This document shows positions 57,571 to 64,000 of a DNA stretch of 64,000 nucleotides, one piece after another. Source of the stretch: Piscicola geometra (Eukaryota; Annelida; Clitellata; Hirudinida; Piscicolidae); assembly GCA_943735955.1 (NCBI GenBank), contig OX030971.1, forward strand, positions 837,768 to 901,767. Reading direction: 5' to 3'. Position 1 is the first letter of the stretch. Every line of letters begins with the position of its first letter. The notes under the pieces were generated by a model that had not been told where the DNA came from, did no database searches, and worked only from the letters and a program-made list of their open reading frames with translations. A program made the translations under genes and the position numbers.

Positions 57571-60152
57571 CTACAAAACTATTGAAATAAATTGATCATC
57601 TTTCTCGTTAGAGATATCGTCCTTTGGCTTGGGTTCTGCGAGGGTTTTACTTCTTTTTTTTGTTTTTTTTGTTTTTTTTCTTTTCTTTGCCTCTTCGTTT
57701 GTCTTATTCGTTTTTTCTTGCTCCGTTTTTTTATTTGATTTATCTGTAGTTTTCTTTGGTTGTTCTGTTCTTTTCTTCTTCTTTTTTTTCTTCTTCAATC
57801 TTTTTATTTCTTCTTTTATTTCTTTTTCTTTTGCTTTTAAAGCATCTTTTGTTTCTTTATTGCTTTCCGTCTTTTTGGGCTCTTTTTCGATGTCATCTTT
57901 TGACACTTTTTCTTTCACTTTTTGTTTTCTTCTTTCTTTTTTTGTGTCTATTATATCATTTGTATTGCCTCTTTCTCTTGTCTTTTTTCTTTCTTTTGTC
58001 TTTTCCCTTTCTTTTGTCTTATCCCTTTCTTTTGTCTGCTCCTTTTCTTTTATCTTTTCTCTTTCTTTTTTCTTTTCTCTTTCTTTTGCTTTTTCCATTT
58101 CTTTTATTTTTTCTCTTTCATTTATTTTTTCTCTTTCTCTTCTCTTCTCATCTCTCATCCTCTTCTCCTCTCTCTTTCTCCTCTCCCGGTATTCATTTCT
58201 TTTTCTAATTTTTTTAGAACTTTTTTTGTCCATTTCAGATTTTGGATCGTTCTCCAAAACAGCGTCTGTTTTCTTATTTTCCTCTTCTTCTTCTTCTTTT
58301 TTTGTTTCTTCGGGCACATCCTTTGGGACAAATTCTTCTTTCGTTTTTATTTCTTTCCAAACTATAAAAACCCTGAAAAATTAATGCTGAGAATTAAGTC
58401 AGATTGAATAATATATTCACAACCATTAAACTCCTCCCACTTTGGAATTTCCATCATCATTCTTTAATAAAATGCCGTTATTATTAAAAAAATCTTTTCA
58501 TAATAGTTCTTTTTTGCAAACTAATTATTTCACAAAATGCGATCAATAATTTAGTATTTAAAAAGTGATTTAACTAGATTATTCGCATGTTAATCAATTA
58601 TAGTAGGAAGAGTTTAATGCTATGAATAAATCAAGGTATTACAAAAACAATTTTACTCATATACCTCTTTATATACTTGAAACATGATCCCATAAAAGCC
58701 ACAACCAATCAAAACGACGTAAGTGAAGCAGGCACTCCCTCCCTCCATCTCACAGGAGGAGGATGAAGAGGACAGCAAGGATGACGACCGGCACGATCAC
58801 CACCCAGAGCGGACTTTTTTGGGAGGAAGATTCTTTGTTCAGGCCGGTCTGATCTAGAAATTTGAAATATTAAGATATAGTTTTTTTGGATATTGGTTAG
58901 AAATTTGAGATATTAAGGTATAGTTTTTTTGGATATTGGTTAAAAATTTGGGATATTGGGGATTGATCTAGAAATTTTGGATATTGGGGTAGAAAAGGCT
59001 CCCCAATGGAATATCAAGTGGAAGGTCAGTTTTTGTGGACTAACAAAGAAACTTGTGGTGTGAGATGCTTTTAGATTAAGATTTAATAATCCAACATTTC
59101 AACACAAACGTGCTACAAGATGGTAAAAACGTTAAAATTGTAAAATTTTATTTTAACACTTAAAGGAAGAAATCTAATTCAACATTCCAACCCGACGTAC
59201 TATTCCTTTCATTTTCTTTCTTATCCTCCTTAGCGGCGAAAAGACTCACAGAATGCACCATCAACTGGAAGCCATAGCACTCAAGCACCAAGTACCGGTG
59301 CTTTTCTTTACTGGAACAATTAAACAAATTGACTTTTTGTTTGTCTGAAATGCATTGTGTCTGGTTCTTTGTCTGATTCTTTGTCTGGTTCTTTGTCTGA
59401 TTCTTTGTCTGATTTTTTGTCTGATTCTTTGTCTGGTTCTTTGTCTGATTCTTTATCTGTTCCTTTATCTGGTTCTTCATCTGTTCCTTTATCTGGTTCT
59501 TTGTCTGTTTTTTTATCTGGTTCTTTGTCTGATTCTGGAGGAGTTCGTTTGATATCCAGCAGGAAACAGTTTTGCAGGCCAAGGAACTGTTGCTATTTAA
59601 AGATCATTGAGAAAAAATGTGAGGAAATACTTGAGATAACCAAGTTAATACACCCACACCCACACACACACACACACACACACCCACACACACAGCAACA
59701 CACACACACAGCAACACACACACACATCAACACACACACACAGCAACACACACACAGCAACACACACACACACAGCAACACACACACACAGCAACACACA
59801 CACACAGCAACACACACACACAGCAACACACACACACAGCAACACACACACACAGCAATACACAAACACAGCAGCACACACACACAGCAACACACACACA
59901 CAGCAACACACACACACACAGCAACACACACACACAGCAACACACACACACAGCAACACACACACACAGCAACACACACACACAGCAACACACACACACA
60001 GCAATACACAAACACAGCAACACACACACACAGCAACACACACACACTCACAGCAACACACACACACAGCAACACACACACACAGCAACACACACACACA
60101 GCAACACACACACACAGCAAAACACACACACAGCAACACACACACAAAGCAA

Positions 60153-60184
<32 letters not shown>

Positions 60185-60459
60185 GCAACACACACTGACT
60201 CAGAACAAGACGAATTTGCGATTACGTATGCAATCCTCATTGGCGCTCCCAAGTCGACACGCCACCAGTGGAGGCTCTCGTCGTCCGAAGAGTTAGAGAT
60301 TGCACTTTTTGGAGATGCTCTTTTCAAGGGTCCATCAGCGCCGTTGAATCCGAAAGTGCTACTCAAGTCGGCTTGCTTCCCCTCCAGATCCAGCCTCTCC
60401 TCCTCATCTCCTGTCGTTGCGACGGTTATTACAGTCTGTAATATACAATTTACTAGCAT
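57571..60459 (-). CDS. FTP single-pass membrane protein with sequon-array loop and Lys/Glu/Arg tail
   Basis: Model: 60459-60200, 59592-59201, 58853-58754, 58372-57571; 1,554 nt, 517 residues. Exon 1 carries a weak signal peptide (MLVNCILQTVITVATT) and the FTP N-half (LHWWRVDLGAPMRIAYVIA) without the usual intron between them; an alternative is an unseen upstream signal exon joined at the internal AG before 60411. Exon 2 is the FTP C-half (HRYLVLECYGFQLMVHSVSL), enlarged by a loop of four-residue repeats (NQTK, NQIK) that gives about a dozen Asn-Gln-Thr N-glycosylation sites. Exon 3 (100 nt, phase 1-2): TM helix LWVVIVPVVILAVLFILLL. Exon 4 (phase 2): 266-residue tail with a long Arg/Glu/Lys alternating segment, then Lys-rich runs. 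The VF(I/L) start of the tail and the phase match units A-D. Confidence 0.77.
59350..59535 (-). repeat. 12-bp coding repeat (AATCAGACAAAG)
   Basis: In-frame dodecamer array encoding NQTK with Ile-for-Thr and Glu-for-Asn variants, inside the FTP C-half of the 57.6-60.5 kb gene. Confidence 0.9.
59646..60195. repeat. 14-bp minisatellite (ACACACACAGCAAC)
   Basis: About 36 copies in the intron between the FTP N- and C-halves; variants AGCAATACACAAAC and AGCAGC occur. The Cys/Val and Thr/His frames are not coding. Confidence 0.96.
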
Positions 60460-60536
60460 TTCGCATCTCCTTTTCTTTCTATTAACTCCTACAATTCAGC
60501 CCGAGCTCTTTGGTTCTCCTATTAAAGTTTATGGGG

Positions 60537-60585
60537 TTTGGGATGAGTTGATGGTTTAATCATTAAACCATCAACTCATCCCAAA
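60537..60585. repeat. perfect 24-bp inverted repeat with 1-nt spacer
   Basis: Arms 60537-60560 and 60562-60585 are exact reverse complements around a single C. It lies ~80 bp upstream of the start codon of the minus-strand FTP gene, so a transcript through it would form a very stable hairpin. Confidence 0.92.
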
Positions 60586-61236
60586 TCAACATTCTGGCAT
60601 TAAAAAAAGATTGTTGTATAAAATATTTTTTTATTTTATTTTAATATTTTTATTGTAGCATCTCTCTATTAAACCCGCAGTTTCCTTTTAAAATCAACAT
60701 TCGGGGAAATGCGAGGGAATTTCGCAAAAAATATGACACAGAATACTCTCAAATATTCTCCAAAACCTGCTCTAGCTATTTCCGAGATGAAGTAGCAAAC
60801 AATTAGTTGTTTAAGATGCATGCTAAGCCTTGCCAGTCTGCCTGTGCCTCGTTCACTCCATCTCCCTTTTAGAAAAATATAAAATTATAAAAGTTGTATT
60901 TTTTAATCTCGAATTATTTATTTATTTGTTTTTAACTTTAAAAACGTAAATAACGTTAAAAGTGACTGTAGACTTTACCTCCACCCAACAATTAATTTTC
61001 CTATTCGTAATTTTCGTTTTTTCTGTAAGTTTAATTTATCAAGTCCGTTTTTACTTGGTTATGTTCCAAGCTCGACCTCTCCTTTAGGTCCATTTTGTCT
61101 ATCTAGCTACTAATTTTTCCAACTATATAGATGAGGTTCACATAGATCTAAAATGTTTTAGTTTAGTTTAGGGAGTTAAAACCATGCAGATCTTTTGACC
61201 TCTATAATGGTTATAAAAAAATATATATATTTATGT
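60586..61236. other. no gene recognised
   Basis: AT-rich with poly-T stretches. It probably contains the promoter side of the minus-strand FTP gene and the 3' flank of the retrotransposon (61,200-61,236 is an AT-simple tail). Confidence 0.45.
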
Positions 61237-63410
61237 TTATGTATTTGAATTATTTTTTACTATTATGTCTTTGTCGCACTTATAGTTGTACATCATGGGA
61301 TGGTTTTCCCAGTATTTATCTAATTTTATTTTAAATTCATCTGTATTTTCAGCTTTTACGATCTCATCAGGCAAGCTATTCCAGACTGTTACCACTCTAT
61401 GTGTATAAAAAAATTTCTTGCATTTTTTTGGCACTGTTTTTTGGATAATTGTAGTGAATTTCATCTTGATTGCCTTGTATTAAGTGTGAAATTTTTTACG
61501 TTATTTTACTATCATATTTATTATTAAGTATTTTATAGGTTTCGATCATGTCCCCTCGAAGTCTTCGGTATTTTAATGTTGGTAACTTAATTACTTTAAG
61601 TCTATCGTTGTACGTCTTGTCTTTTAGTTTAGGTAGCATTTTTGTAGCCCTTCTTTGTACATTTTCTATGCAATCAATTTGATTTTTCAATGAAGGACTC
61701 CATACACTGCTAAGGTATTCTAGATGGGGCCTAACTATACCTTTGAATAATAATCTAAATGTTTTTGTATCAATAATTTTAAACGTTCTTCTTATTAGCC
61801 CTAATAATTGATTAGCTTTATTTACTTGTTTTTGTATGTGAATATGAAGTTTTAAATTCTTGTCTATAATTACACCAAGGTCTTTTTCATACTCTATACC
61901 TTCTAAAACTACCTGACTTCCTTCATAATCCTGCATAGAATAAACTCTTTCTTCCTTTTTATTTCTGTATAACTGCAATAGTTTACATTTATGCGGATGA
62001 AGTCTCAGGTCCCATTGTACACTCCATTCCACTACTTTGTTTATATCTTCTTGTAGCTTTGTTTGGTCCTCTATTTCATTAATTTGTTGATATATTTCAC
62101 AATCATCAGCGTACATAAATATATTTGAACTCACTCTCTCTGGCAGATCGTTGATAAATAAAACAAATAATAATGGGCCCAAGACTGATCCTTGGGGAAT
62201 GCCACTTTTTACTTTTACCCATTGTGATATAACACCATTAACATTAACCCTCTGTACCCAATCATTTAGAAAATTACTTATCCACCTGTATGTTTTATAA
62301 CCAATTCCATAATTTTCTTATTTATATATTAGTTTTTTCTGCGGTACCTTATCAAATGCTTTCATAAAATCAGTGTAAATAACATCGATTACCCCTCCTT
62401 TGTCCAAAATACTAGTCCAATTATCCATTACCATTAGTAGTTGTAATGAAGTCGACCATCCTCCAATAAAACCATATTGCCTTTTGCTAAATAAATCATT
62501 TAAATTCATATGTTTTTCTATTCTTTTTCTTATTACCTTTTCCATTATTTTACAGGTTATACTAGTTAAACTAACTGGCCTATAATTTGATACCTCTTTT
62601 TTATCTCCTTTTTTAAATATTGGTGTTATTTCCCCTTTTTTCCAATCTCCTGGTATTATACCGCTATTTAGTGAGCTATTAAAAATGTTACATAATGGTG
62701 TATGTATTATATTTGCTAATTTTGATAATACTATGGGATGAACACCATCTGGAACTGGGGCTTTTGTTACATTTATTTCTTTTAATAAGTTATAAATTTC
62801 ATCCTTTGTGACATCTCCATCATAAGATCTTTCTTTAAATGTTATATTATCTATTTTGTTAAAATTATCATTACTTTCCTCTGTAAATACACTTTTAAAG
62901 AAATTATTGAGACTTTCTGCCTTTTCCAAATCAGTTGTCGCAATGGTCATCGATCCGTCACATCCTATTAGGTGCAGCTCGGATATGCCACTCCGAGTTT
63001 TTCTTTTGGAATTTATGAAAGCCTAAAATTTTTTAGGATTAGATTTTGAACACAACGCAATTTGACGCTCCTGTTGTTTCCGTTCTATTATCATTGCTTT
63101 TTTTGCTTTGTTTCTTGCTATTTTGAAAAGTTCATAATTTTTATTGCTTCTTTCCTTTATATAACACTCCCATTGTCTATGTTTTTTTCTCAAAAATTTT
63201 CTTGTATCTTTACTCAGTGGGGTTTTGTATAATCTCTCTTTGTTTGTCTTTATTGGTGTATTTATATTTATGACATTATTTAGTTTATTCATAAATAATT
63301 CAAACTGATCGTTTGTATCTATATTTTCCATTAATACATCCCAATCGATATTCATCTCTTGTTTTATTTTTTCAAAATTAGCCTTTTTATAATTTAACTT
63401 TATCACATTA
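61237..63410 (-). mobile_element. 5'-truncated, decayed CR1/Jockey-like non-LTR retrotransposon
   Basis: A reverse-transcriptase reading frame runs from ~63,406 to 61,237. It has a linker region with Lys/Arg-rich sequence, the fingers motif YRPVSLTS, motif A (DFMKAFDKVPQ, ~62,345), the LGPLLFVLFINDLP motif (~62,180), motif C YADD (62113-62102) and the C-terminal VVTVWNSLPDEIV motif. Two in-frame stops (~63,023 and ~62,318) and one frameshift (between ~61,496 and 61,464) break it, and no endonuclease domain is present. It is an inactive 5'-truncated copy. The C-terminal motif favours the CR1/Jockey group; the exact clade needs a tree. Confidence 0.85.
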
Positions 63411-63745
63411 GATTTAATGATTATAATTTAATAATTATAATTTATTCGTTTATTATTCATTTATCTATTTTTTGTAATATAAATTGAATTTTTTATTAAA
63501 ATTTAAATAATTCAAAATTAAAAGAAAAGAATCTGGAATCACGGATGACATCATACATTTTTAAAAACAATATTTTCTCCAAAAACCAAATTTCAAATAC
63601 TCCGAAAATAGACCATAAATCAACAAAAAATAATTTAATATATCTCTGAACATTGCAAAATACAACTTTTAAAAACATTTGAATAATTTGAAAACCCCTC
63701 AAGTCCTGACAATGCGATCTGCCCAAATAATCTGAACTCGAAAAA
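63411..63745. other. no gene seen; 5' flank of next gene
   Basis: AT-rich sequence between the retrotransposon's truncated 5' end and the plus-strand start codon at 63,746. No promoter element that I can defend. Confidence 0.4.
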
Positions 63746-64000
63746 ATGCTTTGTCGACAAAAAATGCATTTCCTCGTTGGATCAATCCTCGTCTTTCAAT
63801 ATTTCATCGGGAGCGATCGAGCCATGGCGGGTGACGTTCCGATGACTACAAGATGTTGCGCCGAAGCCATGTTTTGTAGATCTTTAGTAGATGGGAATGG
63901 AGATTCGTTTACATATTTGAAAAATTGTTCAGAGGATTTCATTGAAGTCGATTTTGGAGGGTTGTATAACGTCACAAGGATCGAACTCTACTACCATTCG
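63746..64000 (+). CDS. secreted/membrane protein with FTP-like N-half, partial at window edge
   Basis: Open for 85 codons from ATG 63746 (a second ATG is at 63764) to the end of the window. A signal peptide (MHFLVGSILVFQYFIG) is followed by a Cys-containing stretch (TTRCCAEAMFCRSLVDGNGD) and FIEVDFGGLYNVTRIELYY. The last matches the FTP pattern of W-x-V-D-L-G then a V/I-rich strand, with Ile for Trp. Composition is GC-richer than the flank. As in the 60.5-kb gene there is no intron between signal peptide and FTP N-half. The C-half, TM and tail would lie beyond 64,000. Confidence 0.6.
   Translation, partial: MLCRQKMHFLVGSILVFQYFIGSDRAMAGDVPMTTRCCAEAMFCRSLVDGNGDSFTYLKNCSEDFIEVDFGGLYNVTRIELYYHS

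Overview
The window is eukaryotic (metazoan) nuclear DNA. Its genes carry spliceosomal introns with GT..AG borders, AATAAA-type 3' signals and low coding density. It also holds very abundant micro- and minisatellites, a decayed CR1/Jockey-like non-LTR retrotransposon and tRNA-derived SINE copies. The recognisable domain, the FTP (fucolectin / tachylectin-4 / pentraxin-1; F5/8 type C jelly-roll) fold, is typical of animals. I infer an invertebrate but cannot name a phylum.

The main content is a cluster of genes for single-pass type I membrane proteins built on one exon plan. A short exon encodes a signal peptide and ends in phase 1. One or more ectodomain exons follow; the FTP domain is split by a phase-2 intron into an N-half and a C-half exon and leaves in phase 1. 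A transmembrane exon runs from phase 1 to phase 2 (exactly 73 nt in four genes; 76, 94 or 100 nt in the others). A last exon carries a charged cytoplasmic tail of 10 to about 930 residues. I assembled nine such gene types by matching splice sites and phases, and every assembled length is a multiple of three.

Layout. 0.8-9.7 kb (minus strand): an Asn-rich protein, a small signal-peptide/TM/basic-tail protein without FTP, and a 1,242-residue Cys/Gly/Arg/Ser-rich protein. 10.5-13.3 kb (+): an FTP-TM gene. 13.9-15.1 kb (+): a ~65-residue minimal SP-TM gene. 17.0-22.5 kb (+): an SP-TM gene with a ~980-residue Thr/Pro/Lys repeat ectodomain. 24.3-24.6 kb (+): a decayed relic of the family. 25.1-54.8 kb: a tandem duplication of a convergent gene pair, namely a plus-strand FTP-stalk-TM-giant-tail gene and a minus-strand FTP-TM gene. 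It comprises four full units (A-D) and one partial unit (B'). A and D keep open genes, B and C are pseudogenes that share lesions, and the antisense gene is complete only at the right end (54.0-56.7 kb, two FTP domains). 57.6-60.5 kb (-): an FTP-TM-charged-tail gene whose FTP loop holds an array of N-glycosylation sequons. 61.2-63.4 kb (-): retrotransposon. 63.75 kb to the end (+): start of another secreted or membrane FTP-like gene.

Taken together the locus looks like a fast-evolving family of lectin-like cell-surface receptors. The ectodomain is exchanged between FTP, double FTP, repeat stalk or almost nothing, and the tail is equally variable. A recognition or adhesion role is inference only: no FTP copy here shows the classical fucose-binding RGD-containing motif, so ligands are unknown.
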